A DNA stretch of 64,000 nt, from assembly GCF_030814015.1 (NCBI RefSeq), contig NZ_JAUSUL010000003.1, positions 483,418 through 547,417 of the forward strand, read 5' to 3'. Position numbers and translations under genes: made by a program. This DNA comes from Amorphus orientalis (GTDB taxonomy: Bacteria > Pseudomonadota > Alphaproteobacteria > Rhizobiales > Amorphaceae). Below, piece by piece: positions 27,532 through 36,876 of the stretch (the stretch's first letter is position 1; each line of letters opens with the position of its first letter). The notes under the pieces are model-generated. The model saw only the letters and a program-made list of their open reading frames with translations. It ran no database searches and was not told the origin of the DNA.

Positions 27532-28841
27532 GTTCCAATCTCATCCTCATCCTGATGTTCGGCGGGCTTACGGTCTTTCTCCTGACCGGCCTGCCGGTGG
27601 CCTTCGTGCTTGGCGGACTGTCCGTCCTGTTCACGGTCCTGTTCTGGAACCCGCAGGCGCTGATCATCCTGATCCTGCAGGTGTTCGACACCATGCGGTC
27701 GGAGGCGCTGCTCGCCATCCCGCTCTACATCTTCATGGCGGTGGTGCTGCAGCGCTCCGGCGTCATCGAGGACCTCTACCGGGCCATGGAGCTCTGGTTC
27801 GGCCGGGTGAAGGGCGGGCTCGCGATCGGCACCGTGATCATCTGCGTGGTGATGGCGGCGATGACCGGCGTCGTCGGCGCGGCGGTCACGGCCATGGGCA
27901 TCCTGGCCCTGCCGGAAATGCTGAAGCGCGGCTACGACCCGAAACTCGCGACCGGCACCATCTGCGCCTCGGGCACGCTGGGCATCCTCATCCCGCCCTC
28001 GGTGCTGACCATCGTCTATTCGGTCACCGCCCAGGTCTCGATCGGCAAGATGCTGATCGCCGGCATCGTGCCGGGCATCCTGCTGGCATCCCTCTACATC
28101 GCCTACATCGTGATCGCGTCCTGGCTGAAGCCGGAGCTGGCCCCGAGCGTCGACGACGCGCCGCGCGCCAGCCTGGGCGAGCGCCTCGCCTCGCTGAAGA
28201 CGCTGGTGCTGCCCTCGCTGATCATCGTGATGGTGCTGGGCTCGATCTTCTTCGGCGTCGCCACGCCGACGGAGGCGGCGGCGGTCGGCGTCTTCGGCGC
28301 CTGCATCGCGGCCGCAACGCGGCGCCACCTGACGCTCTCGATGCTGGTCGCTTCGTCCGGCGTGACACTCAAGTCTACGGCGATGATCCTGTGGATCACC
28401 ATCGGCGCAAAAGCCTATGTGGCGATCTTCACCGGGCTCGGCGGCGCCGACGCGCTTCTCGGCACCATCCAGTCGCTGCAGGTCAGCCCCTATCTGGTGC
28501 TGGCGGTGATGATGCTGATCCTGGTGTTCCTGGGCACCGTCCTCGACGAGATCGGCATTATCCTGCTCACCGTACCGGTGTTTCTGCCGGTGGTGCGCTT
28601 TCTCGGCTTCGACGAGATCTGGTTCGGCGTGCTCTACGCGCTGACGATCCAGATGGGCTATATCAGCCCGCCGTTCGGCTACACGCTGTTCTATATCAAG
28701 AGCACGCTGCCGAACGAGGTGGGCATGGGGACCGTCTATCGCGGCATCCTGCCCTTCTTCCTGCTGCAGATCGTCGGCCTGATGCTGTGCGTCGCCTTCC
28801 CGCAGATCGCGACCTTCCTGCCCGCCCTCATGGGGCGCTAG
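27528..28841 (+). CDS. dctM: TRAP transporter large permease, DctM family
   Basis: 437 residues from a GTG that overlaps the dctQ stop (GTGA); the upstream frame is the dctQ shadow. Hydrophobic throughout, with LTGLPVAFVLGGLSVLF near residue 15 and GVATPTEAAAVGVFGA in the middle, the DctM signature. It forms the Na+-driven channel. Last gene of the presumed mevalonate unit; a hairpin (28875-28904) follows. Confidence 0.92.
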   Translation: MSSNLILILMFGGLTVFLLTGLPVAFVLGGLSVLFTVLFWNPQALIILILQVFDTMRSEALLAIPLYIFMAVVLQRSGVIEDLYRAMELWFGRVKGGLAIGTVIICVVMAAMTGVVGAAVTAMGILALPEMLKRGYDPKLATGTICASGTLGILIPPSVLTIVYSVTAQVSIGKMLIAGIVPGILLASLYIAYIVIASWLKPELAPSVDDAPRASLGERLASLKTLVLPSLIIVMVLGSIFFGVATPTEAAAVGVFGACIAAATRRHLTLSMLVASSGVTLKSTAMILWITIGAKAYVAIFTGLGGADALLGTIQSLQVSPYLVLAVMMLILVFLGTVLDEIGIILLTVPVFLPVVRFLGFDEIWFGVLYALTIQMGYISPPFGYTLFYIKSTLPNEVGMGTVYRGILPFFLLQIVGLMLCVAFPQIATFLPALMGR

Positions 28842-28874
28842 GCCCTTCCCGGTTCGGATCGGAACACTCCGTGC

Positions 28875-28904
28875 GACCCGGATTGGCGAGAGCCCGTCCG
28901 GGTC
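28875..28904 (+). terminator. Hairpin after the first TRAP operon
   Basis: GACCCGGA (28875-28882) and TCCGGGTC (28897-28904) are perfect 8-bp arms with a 14-nt loop, 33 bp after the dctM stop, with no U-run. The rest of the 314-bp gap to the next dctP shows no credible gene; its last 75 bp are AT richer, with TTGACA at 29080-29085 and TTGACT at 29103-29108, where the next operon's promoter probably lies. Confidence 0.45.
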
Positions 28905-29155
28905 ATCTCCGGTTCCCGGCATGGCGTCTGCGCTGCGCCGGCGCCTGTGCTGCAGTCCGCCGACCGCGACACTTCCCGACAGACCTTTCGACCCGACCAC
29001 CGGGCGGCCAGCAGGTCGCGGCCGTCCCGACGGCATGGACGCAGACCCGATCGCAACCCGGGCCACGTCATCAGACCGCTTGACAGAGACAGGAACTAAG
29101 TTTTGACTAGTGATATAAGGTTTTGAATAACGAAACAAATAAGGGAGGAACTACC

Positions 29156-30133
29156 ATGCGGCGTCTTTTGGCCCTTGCGGGCGCGGCCCTGATCCTGGCC
29201 GGGCCGGCCTATGCCCAGGACTACACGTTCAAGTTCGGCCACGCGGCCTCGTCCAAGCACCTGTTCCACACGGGGCTTGAGATGTTTGCCGAGAAGGTCG
29301 CCGATAAGACCGACGGCAAGGTCAAGATCGAGGTCTACGGCGACCGCCAGCTCGGCGACGACAAGCAGCTCCTCGAGGGCCTGCAGATCGGCGTGATCGA
29401 CGGCGCGCTCGTGTCGGCGCCGGTGCTGCCCCTGGTGATCGGCGCGACGTCGTTCGACGCGCTGCAGCTGCCGTTCGTGGTCTCCTCCTACGAGGACCTG
29501 GCGGCGGTGCTGGATTCGCCGGTCGGCCAGGAGCTTCTCGACACGCTGAACGCCAAGCAGATCAAGGGCCTCGGCTACATCGAGGCGGGCCAGCGCCACT
29601 TCCTGGCCAAGGACAAGCAGGTCGGCACGCTCGACGATTTCGCCGGGCTGAAGACCCGCATCGTTCCGATCCCGCTGCACAAGGCCACCTGGGAAGCCGT
29701 CGGAGTGAACCCGATCGGCATGGCCTACGGCGAGGTCTATTCGGCGCTGGAGACCGGCACCATCGACGCGGTGGAGATCAACCTCTCCTCGATCCAGTCG
29801 GAAAGCCTCTTTGAACCGGCCAAGCACGTGACCAAGACGGGCCACTATTTCTGGCCGGGCGTGATCATGATGTCCGACATGTCCTGGAACAAGCTGCCGG
29901 AAGACCTGCAGGCGGCGCTGGTCGAAGCCGGCCACGAGACCACCCGGGAGCAGTACAAGATCGCCGCCGCCCAGGAGGCCGACACGATCGCGTTCCTGAA
30001 GGAACAGGGCGTGGAGATCGGCGAGCTCGACGATCTGTCGGCCATGCGGGCGAAGACCCAGCCGGTGGTCGACGAGTGGGTCAAGAAAGACCCGCTGATC
30101 CAGAAGTTCTACGACCAGGTCCAGGGGAACTGA
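29156..30133 (+). CDS. dctP: TRAP transporter substrate-binding protein, DctP family
   Basis: 325 residues with very strong SD AAGGGAGGAA. Sec signal peptide MRRLLALAGAALILAGPAYA, cleaved after AYA. YTFKFGHAASSKHLFHTGLE starts the mature DctP fold; the ligand-carboxylate Arg is expected in LKTRIVP, followed by MAYGEVYSALETGTIDAVE. It heads the operon 29156-39156. The ligand is unknown but probably a carboxylate used by the Hyu, aldolase and ligase enzymes downstream. Confidence 0.92.
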   Translation: MRRLLALAGAALILAGPAYAQDYTFKFGHAASSKHLFHTGLEMFAEKVADKTDGKVKIEVYGDRQLGDDKQLLEGLQIGVIDGALVSAPVLPLVIGATSFDALQLPFVVSSYEDLAAVLDSPVGQELLDTLNAKQIKGLGYIEAGQRHFLAKDKQVGTLDDFAGLKTRIVPIPLHKATWEAVGVNPIGMAYGEVYSALETGTIDAVEINLSSIQSESLFEPAKHVTKTGHYFWPGVIMMSDMSWNKLPEDLQAALVEAGHETTREQYKIAAAQEADTIAFLKEQGVEIGELDDLSAMRAKTQPVVDEWVKKDPLIQKFYDQVQGN

Positions 30134-30134
30134 G

Positions 30135-30509
30135 ATGAGCGGGCGGACCAACGTCTACAAATGGGACACGCTTCCCCGCGAGGAGGTGCGTCCCGGGGTG
30201 AGCCGGACCGCCTTTCGGGGCGACAACGCCCTGATGGTGATGAACTGGCTTCAGCCGGGGATGGAGGTCCGCCCGCACTCGCATCCGTTCGAGCAGCTCG
30301 CCTACATCCTCTCCGGACGCGTGAAATTCACGATCGGCGATGACGTGGTCGAGGTCGGGGCGGGCGAAGTCGTCCGCATCCCGCCCGACGTGATGCACTG
30401 CGGCGAGCCGGTCGGCGACGAAGTGGCCGTCAATCTCGACGTGTTCGCACCGGTTCGCGACGACTACCGCCACCTCACCGCCTACCAGGAAGACGACTTC
30501 GCCGACTGA
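30135..30509 (+). CDS. Small single-domain cupin protein
   Basis: 124 residues, starting one base after the dctP stop. Cupin motif 1 is RPHSHPFEQLAYILSGRVKF and motif 2 lies in RIPPDVMHCGEPVG; the metal ligands H-x-H, E and H are all present. Such small cupins bind or isomerise sugars and carboxylates or act as sensors. Its place between dctP and dctQ is unusual and suggests an accessory role with the imported compound. No specific function assigned. Confidence 0.8.
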   Translation: MSGRTNVYKWDTLPREEVRPGVSRTAFRGDNALMVMNWLQPGMEVRPHSHPFEQLAYILSGRVKFTIGDDVVEVGAGEVVRIPPDVMHCGEPVGDEVAVNLDVFAPVRDDYRHLTAYQEDDFAD

Positions 30510-30540
30510 TCCGTAAAGGATCGTCCAGGCACCTGCTGCA

Positions 30541-30561
30541 CCGTCCGGCCAAGCCGGACGG
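30541..30561 (+). terminator. Intercistronic hairpin between the dctP-cupin pair and dctQ
   Basis: CCGTCCGGC (30541-30549), loop CAA, GCCGGACGG (30553-30561): a perfect 9-bp stem with a 3-nt loop and no U-run. It lies 31 bp after the cupin stop and 36 bp before dctQ. As in the first TRAP operon, it separates the soluble components from the permease genes. Confidence 0.65.
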
Positions 30562-30597
30562 CCAGGTCCCGCTCGGCCGCAAGAAGGGGTCGCACCG

Positions 30598-31167
30598 ATG
30601 GCATTCTCAGGGCTTCGCACCGGATATCAGCGGACGATGAAGGGCTTTCTGGTCGGGCTCATCGCCGTGCTCCTGACCATCATGGGGCTCCAGATCGTCA
30701 TGCGCTACGCCTTCAACGCCTCGCTGATCTGGGCGGAGGAGGTCTGCCGCTATCTGCTGATCTGGGTCTCGCTGATCGCCGCCGTCTTCGCCTATGAGCG
30801 CGGCGAACTGGCCGCCGTCACGCTGGTGCGCGACGCGCTGCCGCGCAAGGCGGCGCTCGGGCTGGCGATCGTCGTGAACCTGGTCTCGGCCGCGCTGTGC
30901 CTGGTGCTCGTCCGCTACGGCCTGCGCTTCGCCGAGATGGTCGGCTCTCAGCCGATCCCGGCTTTCCGCTTCCTGTTCGAGGACACCTTCGGATGGGGAC
31001 CGGAAACCGTGCCCCACGTCTTCTGGGTCTATGCCGCCCTGCCACTCGGCATGGCACTCCTGGCCGTCCGGCTGCTCGTCGACGTCTGGCTTTACGTCGG
31101 TCTCCTCAGAAGCGGCGGAAGCGTCGACGCCCTGCGTCCGATCCCGCCGGAGGGGCTGTCGGAATGA
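30598..31167 (+). CDS. dctQ: TRAP transporter small permease, DctQ family
   Basis: 189 residues. Four hydrophobic helices; IGLQIVMRYAF-type pattern (LQIVMRYAFNASLIWAEEV near residue 31) and CRYLLIWVSLIAAVFA are typical of DctQ. The TGA overlaps the ATG of dctM (ATGA at 31164). A Gly/Ser-rich cytoplasmic tail of about 20 residues closes the protein. Confidence 0.9.
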   Translation: MAFSGLRTGYQRTMKGFLVGLIAVLLTIMGLQIVMRYAFNASLIWAEEVCRYLLIWVSLIAAVFAYERGELAAVTLVRDALPRKAALGLAIVVNLVSAALCLVLVRYGLRFAEMVGSQPIPAFRFLFEDTFGWGPETVPHVFWVYAALPLGMALLAVRLLVDVWLYVGLLRSGGSVDALRPIPPEGLSE

Positions 31168-32441
31168 CCCTCTACCTCCTCGCCTTCTTCGGCTTCCTCG
31201 TTCTCGGCGTCCCGATCGCGTTCTCGCTGGGGCTGGCCTCGCTGACCTACCTGGTCGTCAACGGCCAGCTCATGCTGCTGATGGCGTTTCCGCAGAAGAT
31301 GATCGCCGGGATCGACAATTTCGTCCTTCTGACGATCCCGTTCTTCATCCTCGCCGGCAATCTGATGGGGGCGGCGAACCTGACCCAGCAGATCGTGCGC
31401 TTCGCCCAGATCCTGGTCGGCCGGGTCAAGGGCGGGCTGGCGGCCGTGAACATCATCGCCAGCATGATGTTCTCCGGCGTCTCGGGCGCGGCGACGGCCG
31501 AAGCCTCCGCGCTCGGCAGCGTGATGATCCCGGCGATGCGCCGCGACGGCTACAATCCGGCCTATGCGGCCGCGCTGACGGCGACCGGCTCCCTGCTCGG
31601 CCCGCTGGTGCCGCCGTCCCTGTCGCTGATCCTCTATGGCGTACTCACCGGCACCTCGATCGCCGATCTCTTCCTGGCCGGCATCGTGCCCGCCTTCCTG
31701 CTGTGCGGCCTGCTGATCACCTATGCGCTGTGGAAGGCGCGCCGCGAGGACCATCCGCTGCCGCCGGTGATGCCGAAATCCGAGCGCCCCGGCGTCATCG
31801 CCCGGGCGCTTCCGGCGCTGCTGCTTCCGGTCATCATCGTCGGCGGCATCCGCTCCGGCGTGTTCACGCCGACCGAAGCCGCGGCCGTGGCCGCCCTCTA
31901 TGCGCTGCTCATCGGAACGGTCATCTACCGCTCCCTCTCCCCGCGCCAGGTGGTGAACTCCTTCTACGAGACGGCGACCATGTCGGCCGGCGTCATGCTG
32001 GTCGTGGCGATGGCCTCGATGACCTCGTTCATTCTCGGCATCGAGAACATTCCCCAGTCGATCGCAGCCGCCCTCCTGTCGCTGACCGACTCGCCGCTTT
32101 TCCTCCTGATCCTTCTGAACATCATCCTCTTGGTGCTCGGATTCTTCCTCGAGCCGCTGGCCGCGCTGATCCTGGCGATGCCGATCCTCAACCAGCTCGC
32201 CCCCGTCATCGGTCTCGATCCGGTGCAGTTCGGCGTGATGATCGTCTTCAACCTGATGATCGGCATGATCACGCCTCCGGTCGGGCTGTGCCTGTTCATC
32301 GTCTCCGCGATCGGCCGGGTGCCCCTCGACCAGGTGAGCCGCGCCGCCCTGCCGCTGATCGGCATCTGCCTGGTGGTCCTGGCGCTCGTCGGCCTGGTTC
32401 CGGCGCTGTCGCTGACCCTGCCTGCATTGATCGGGAACTGA
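31164..32441 (+). CDS. dctM: TRAP transporter large permease, DctM family
   Basis: 425 residues, normal DctM length. LGVPIAFSLGLASLTYLVV near residue 15, SGAATAEASALGSVMIP near 110 and GVFTPTEAAAVAALYAL near 235 are the family signatures. Multiple membrane spans throughout. Followed after 5 bp by the IclR gene, showing regulator and transporter are cotranscribed. Confidence 0.93.
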   Translation: MTLYLLAFFGFLVLGVPIAFSLGLASLTYLVVNGQLMLLMAFPQKMIAGIDNFVLLTIPFFILAGNLMGAANLTQQIVRFAQILVGRVKGGLAAVNIIASMMFSGVSGAATAEASALGSVMIPAMRRDGYNPAYAAALTATGSLLGPLVPPSLSLILYGVLTGTSIADLFLAGIVPAFLLCGLLITYALWKARREDHPLPPVMPKSERPGVIARALPALLLPVIIVGGIRSGVFTPTEAAAVAALYALLIGTVIYRSLSPRQVVNSFYETATMSAGVMLVVAMASMTSFILGIENIPQSIAAALLSLTDSPLFLLILLNIILLVLGFFLEPLAALILAMPILNQLAPVIGLDPVQFGVMIVFNLMIGMITPPVGLCLFIVSAIGRVPLDQVSRAALPLIGICLVVLALVGLVPALSLTLPALIGN

Positions 32442-32446
32442 CCGCC

Positions 32447-33229
32447 ATGACCGACGGCCTCGACAAGACCACGAACCAATCGACCCAGGTCGCCTTCCGC
32501 ATCATCGAGGAGATGGCGCAGGCCGGCGAGGGCATGCGTCTGACCGACATCGCGCGGCGCCTGGATATGCCGAAGGCCCGGATCTACCGCTTCCTGCAGA
32601 CCCTCGTGGCGCTGGGCTACGTGGCCCAGGATCCGGAGACCGAGCGCTACCGGCTCACCATCAAGCTCTACCATCTGGGCCAGGCCGTCGCCGATTCCAC
32701 CGAGCTCATCGCGGTGGCGCGGCCGGAGATGATCCGGCTGCGCGACGCCACCGGCCAGACCACCACCCTGTCGGTTCTCGAGGAGACCGGCATGCGGGTG
32801 ATCGACATCGTGCGCATGGAAACGCCGGTCCAGATCGTGACCCGGCCGGGCGCGCTTCTGGCCTTCCATGCGACGGCCCAGGGCAAGCTCGCGCTCGCCT
32901 TCGGCCCGCCGCGCCTCTGGGACGTCGTGCGGGCTGGGGGACTGCCCGCGATCACCACCGACACCACGACGGATCCCGCCGCGCTGGAACGCCAGGTCGC
33001 GGACGTGCGCGCACGCGGCTGGGCGATCGCGCCGGGAGAGGTGCTGTCCGGCGTCAACGCCATCTCCGCCCCGATCTTCGACGCCGACCACGCCTTCGTC
33101 GGCAGCATCAACATCGCCGGATCGGTCCAGAGCATCCGACCCGATCCGGACGAGGACCAGATCTCGGCCGTCATGGGCGCGGGGCGGACCATTTCAATCA
33201 GTCTCGGTTGCACGGAGTATTTTGGATGA
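32447..33229 (+). CDS. IclR-family transcriptional regulator
   Basis: 260 residues from the ATG at 32447. N-terminal winged helix (residues about 10-75: MRLTDIARRLDMPKARIYRF) and C-terminal GAF-like effector domain with the family pattern LLAFHATAQGKLALAF and GEVLSGVNAISAPIFD. It is unusual in being embedded in the middle of the operon and overlapping hyuA by ATGA (33226), so its level follows operon expression, a feedback arrangement. Binding sites not identified. Confidence 0.92.
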   Translation: MTDGLDKTTNQSTQVAFRIIEEMAQAGEGMRLTDIARRLDMPKARIYRFLQTLVALGYVAQDPETERYRLTIKLYHLGQAVADSTELIAVARPEMIRLRDATGQTTTLSVLEETGMRVIDIVRMETPVQIVTRPGALLAFHATAQGKLALAFGPPRLWDVVRAGGLPAITTDTTTDPAALERQVADVRARGWAIAPGEVLSGVNAISAPIFDADHAFVGSINIAGSVQSIRPDPDEDQISAVMGAGRTISISLGCTEYFG

Positions 33230-35304
33230 CGCGGTTTTCCCTCGCGATCGATATCGGCGGGACGTTCACGGACGCGGTTCTGCTCGCCTCGGACGGGCGC
33301 AGCTTCGTGGACAAGACGCTGACCACCCACGGCAATCTGCTGGAAGGCTTCTTCCGCGGCGTCGACCTGGTGCTCGACCGTGCCGGCGTCGGCCCGTCCG
33401 ACGTCGACGACGTGGTCGTGCACGCCACAACGGTGGTCACGAACGCCCTGATCGAACGGAAGGGACCGGGCGTCGCCCTGATCCTCACCCAGGGCTTTCG
33501 CGACATCCTCTATATCCGCGACGAGCACCGCTACGACATGTACGACCCGCAGATCGAGTTCGCGGAGCCGCTGATCCCAAGTGAGCGAACCTTCACCCTC
33601 GACGAGCGCATCTATGCCGACGGCACCGTGGAGAAGGGCGTGGACCGCGAGGCGGTCCGCGAGATCATCGCCCAGTGCCGAAAGGCCGGTGTGGTGTCCG
33701 TCGCCGTCTGCCTCCTCAACGCCTACCGCAACAGCGCCAACGAGGACGAGGTCCGGGCCATCTTCGCGGAGGAAGCGCCGGAAATCTTCGTCTCGCTGTC
33801 CAGCGAGATCGCACCTCAGATGCGCGAGTATCTGCGCACCTCCACCGTCGCAATCAACGCCTACACCGTGCCGATCACCCGGCCCTATCTCACCGCGCTG
33901 ACCGAAGAGCTCGACACCCGCGGCTTTGCGCAGCAGCCGCTGATCATGCTGTCGAACGGCGGCGTCATCGGCGCGGAGCGGGCCGGACGCTTCCCGGTCC
34001 GGATGATCGAATCCGGTCCCGCGGCGGGCGCGCTGGTCGCCTGCTACTTCTCGCGCCTGTTCGGCATCCCCGACCTGATCTCCTTCGACATGGGCGGGAC
34101 GACGGCCAAGGCCTGCATGATCCAGGATCACGAACCGCTAGTGACCGGCATCTTCGAGGTCGACCGGCGCTACCGGTTCAAGCCGGGCAGCGGCATGCCG
34201 ATCACCGTGCCCTCCATCGACATGATCGAGATCGGCGCCGGCGGCGGCTCGATCGCCTCCATCGATAGCCTCGGCCTCCTGAAGACGGGACCGGAGAGCG
34301 CCGGCTCGATCCCCGGGCCGGTGTGCTACGGGCGGGGCGGCGAGGAGCCGTGCGTGACCGACGCCGACGTGGTTCTCGGCATCATCGATCCCGACCGGTT
34401 CCTGGGCGGCGACATGACCCTCGACGCCGACGGGGCGCGGGCGGCACTCGGCGCGCTGGGCAAGAAGCTCGGGCTCACCGCCGAAAAGGCCGCCTGGGGC
34501 GTGTTCGAGGTGGTCTGCGAGCAGATGGCGGCGGCCACCCGCACCCATGCCACCGACCGGGGCATCGACTATCGCGGCATGCCGATGCTGGCCTTCGGCG
34601 GCGCCGGGCCGGTCCACGCCTGCATGGTCGCGGAACTGGTCTATGCCCAGAAGATCATCTACCCGCCGCTGGCGAGCGTGCTGTCCGCCTTCGGCACCCT
34701 GGTCACACCGGCCCAGATCGACCTGGTGCGCAGCCTGGTCTGCCTGCTGGAGGCGCTGGACTGGGAGGCGGTCGACGCCACGCTCCAGTCGATGATCGAC
34801 GAAAGCAGCGCCGCGCTGAAGGAGGCCGGCATCCGCGACGAGGACCTGCAGTTCTCCTTCGCCGTGGACATGCGCTATCTCGGCCAGCAGTCGGAGATCC
34901 GCATCGATCTTCCCGGCGACCCGCGCGACGCCCGCGACGCGGCCGCCATCCGCGCCCTCTTCGAGGCCGAGTACGAGGCCCAGTACGGGCTGAAGCTCGA
35001 CGACATGGCGATCGAGGTGGTGAACTGGCGCGTCACCGGCAGCGGCCGCAAGCCGGAGCGGTCGACCGCGCCGATCAGCGACGGTGACGGCAAGGCCGCC
35101 TCCCGCACCCGCACCGTTCACATCCACGGTGAGCCCCAGGACGTGCCCGTCTACCAGCGCAAGGAGCTGACGATGGCCGACCGGATCACGGGCCCGGCGA
35201 TCGTGGAAGAGCGCGAAACCACGATCTTCATTCTCGAAGGCTGGACCCTCGGCCTGCACGAAACCGGCAGCCTGGTTGCCGAAAAAGCCAACGGAGGCCG
35301 CTGA
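33226..35304 (+). CDS. Hydantoinase/oxoprolinase family, subunit A (HyuA-like, ATP-grasping actin-fold)
   Basis: 692 residues. N-terminal ATP-binding pattern SLAIDIGGTFTDAVL (residues 5-19), ATTVVTNALIERKG (near 70), DMGGTTAKACM (near 288) and AFGGAGPVHA (near 460) define the family, which covers N-methylhydantoinase, 5-oxoprolinase and acetone/acetophenone carboxylase subunits. It acts with HyuB, the next gene (1-bp gap). The reaction is an ATP-dependent ring hydrolysis or carboxylation; which one cannot be told. A third, carboxylase-specific small subunit is not seen. Confidence 0.9.
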   Translation: MTRFSLAIDIGGTFTDAVLLASDGRSFVDKTLTTHGNLLEGFFRGVDLVLDRAGVGPSDVDDVVVHATTVVTNALIERKGPGVALILTQGFRDILYIRDEHRYDMYDPQIEFAEPLIPSERTFTLDERIYADGTVEKGVDREAVREIIAQCRKAGVVSVAVCLLNAYRNSANEDEVRAIFAEEAPEIFVSLSSEIAPQMREYLRTSTVAINAYTVPITRPYLTALTEELDTRGFAQQPLIMLSNGGVIGAERAGRFPVRMIESGPAAGALVACYFSRLFGIPDLISFDMGGTTAKACMIQDHEPLVTGIFEVDRRYRFKPGSGMPITVPSIDMIEIGAGGGSIASIDSLGLLKTGPESAGSIPGPVCYGRGGEEPCVTDADVVLGIIDPDRFLGGDMTLDADGARAALGALGKKLGLTAEKAAWGVFEVVCEQMAAATRTHATDRGIDYRGMPMLAFGGAGPVHACMVAELVYAQKIIYPPLASVLSAFGTLVTPAQIDLVRSLVCLLEALDWEAVDATLQSMIDESSAALKEAGIRDEDLQFSFAVDMRYLGQQSEIRIDLPGDPRDARDAAAIRALFEAEYEAQYGLKLDDMAIEVVNWRVTGSGRKPERSTAPISDGDGKAASRTRTVHIHGEPQDVPVYQRKELTMADRITGPAIVEERETTIFILEGWTLGLHETGSLVAEKANGGR

Positions 35305-35305
35305 G

Positions 35306-36850
35306 ATGGACGGCGTAGAACTTCAGATCCTGTGGAGCAACATGATCGGCATCGTGTCGGAGCAGGCGCGCGCGCTGCAGCGCATCGCCTTCAGCCCGAT
35401 CGTGCGCGAGGCCGGCGATCTGGCGAACGGCCTGTTCGATGCCGACGCCCGCATGGTGGCCCAGGCCGTGACCGGCACGCCCGGCCACATCAACTCGCTG
35501 GCGGCTGCCGCGCGCAACCTGCTCGCCCACACCGACGTGACCGAGCTGAAGCCGGGCGACGTGCTGATCACCAACGATCCGTGGATGTCGGCCGGCCACT
35601 TCTTCGACATCACCGTCCTGTCGCCGATCTTCCGGGGTGACAGGTTGATCGGTTACGCCGGCTCGACGATCCATCACACCGACATCGGCGGCTACGGCAT
35701 CGGCTCCGGCGCCCGGGACATCCACGAGGAAGGCCTCTGGATCCCCGTCACCAAGCTCTACGAGGCCGGCAAGCCCAACGAGACGCTGTTTTCCATCATC
35801 AAGCGGAACGTCCGCACCCCGGACGCGCTGCTCGGCGATCTGGGCGCCCAGGTCTCCAGCGGCATGATCGCCTCGGAGCGGCTCAACGCGCTCTGCGACC
35901 GCTACGGCCTGGACGACATCTCCGAACTCTCCGACGAGATCATCAAGCGGTCGGAATCGGCGATGCGCGAGGCGATCTCGAAGCTGCCGCACGGGACCTA
36001 TCACGGCGCGTCGACCTTCGACGTGCCGGGCGGCCAGACGATCACGCTGAAGACGGCGGTGACGGTCGACCCGAACGCCGGCGAGATCACCATCGACTTC
36101 GAAGGGTCCTCCGGGCCGAGCGGGTCGGGCATCAACGTGGTGCCGGCCTATACCCACGCCTACGCGACCTTCGCGGTGCGCTCGACGCTGAACCCGGACC
36201 TGCCAAACAATGCCGGCAGCCTGGCGCCAATCAAGCTGAAGCTGCCCGAGGAATGCATCGTCAACGCCAAATACCCGTCGCCGGTGAACGCCCGCCACGT
36301 GGTCGGCATGTACGTCCCCTTCCCGATCCTGAAGGCGCTGTCGGAAGTGGTTCCCGACCGGGTGGTGGCGGAAGGGTCCGGCGCGGTCTGGACGATCCAG
36401 ATCCAGGGCCGGGACGCCAACGGCCGACCGTTCACCAGTTCGATGTTCAACTATTCCGGCGGCATGGGCGCGCGGGCGGAAAAGCCCGGCCTCTCGGCGA
36501 TCTGCTACCCGACGGGCGTGGCGGCGGTCCCGGTGGAGGTGCTGGAGGCGTCCTATCCGATCGCGTTCACCTGCAAGGAGCTGGAGCGCGGCTCCGGCGG
36601 GACGGGCCGGCAACCGGGTGGCGACGGCCAGCGCATCGGCTACCGGATGCGCACCAGTCATCCGTGGCTGCTGAACACGATCCCGAGCCGGCTCAAGAAC
36701 CCGCCGGAAGGGCTTGCCGGCGGCGGCGACGGCGCGCCGGGCCGCTTCGAGATCAACGGCAAGCCCGTCCTCGACACCCGCAAGATGGAGATGCAGCCGG
36801 ACGACGAGGTGTTCATGGTGACGCCCGGCGGCGGCGGCTTCGGAGCATGA
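35306..36850 (+). CDS. Hydantoinase/oxoprolinase family, subunit B (HyuB-like)
   Basis: 514 residues, the usual HyuB length. Signatures include ITNDPWMSAGHFFDITVL (near residue 88), STIHHTDIGGYG (near 123) and ATFAVRSTLNPDLPNNAGS (near 285); the C-terminus DEVFMVTPGGGGFGA is the family ending. Forms the heteromeric enzyme with HyuA. Together with the aldolase and ligase downstream it suggests a ring-opened or carboxylated acid that is further cleaved and CoA-activated (inference). Confidence 0.9.
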   Translation: MDGVELQILWSNMIGIVSEQARALQRIAFSPIVREAGDLANGLFDADARMVAQAVTGTPGHINSLAAAARNLLAHTDVTELKPGDVLITNDPWMSAGHFFDITVLSPIFRGDRLIGYAGSTIHHTDIGGYGIGSGARDIHEEGLWIPVTKLYEAGKPNETLFSIIKRNVRTPDALLGDLGAQVSSGMIASERLNALCDRYGLDDISELSDEIIKRSESAMREAISKLPHGTYHGASTFDVPGGQTITLKTAVTVDPNAGEITIDFEGSSGPSGSGINVVPAYTHAYATFAVRSTLNPDLPNNAGSLAPIKLKLPEECIVNAKYPSPVNARHVVGMYVPFPILKALSEVVPDRVVAEGSGAVWTIQIQGRDANGRPFTSSMFNYSGGMGARAEKPGLSAICYPTGVAAVPVEVLEASYPIAFTCKELERGSGGTGRQPGGDGQRIGYRMRTSHPWLLNTIPSRLKNPPEGLAGGGDGAPGRFEINGKPVLDTRKMEMQPDDEVFMVTPGGGGFGA

Positions 36851-36876
36851 TGCGGAGCGCACGCGGAGCCTGATCC

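Noticed and set aside
33226..36850. Definite call as 5-oxoprolinase or acetone carboxylase
   Set aside because: Family motifs are shared by several activities, and no deciding subunit or residue was seen.
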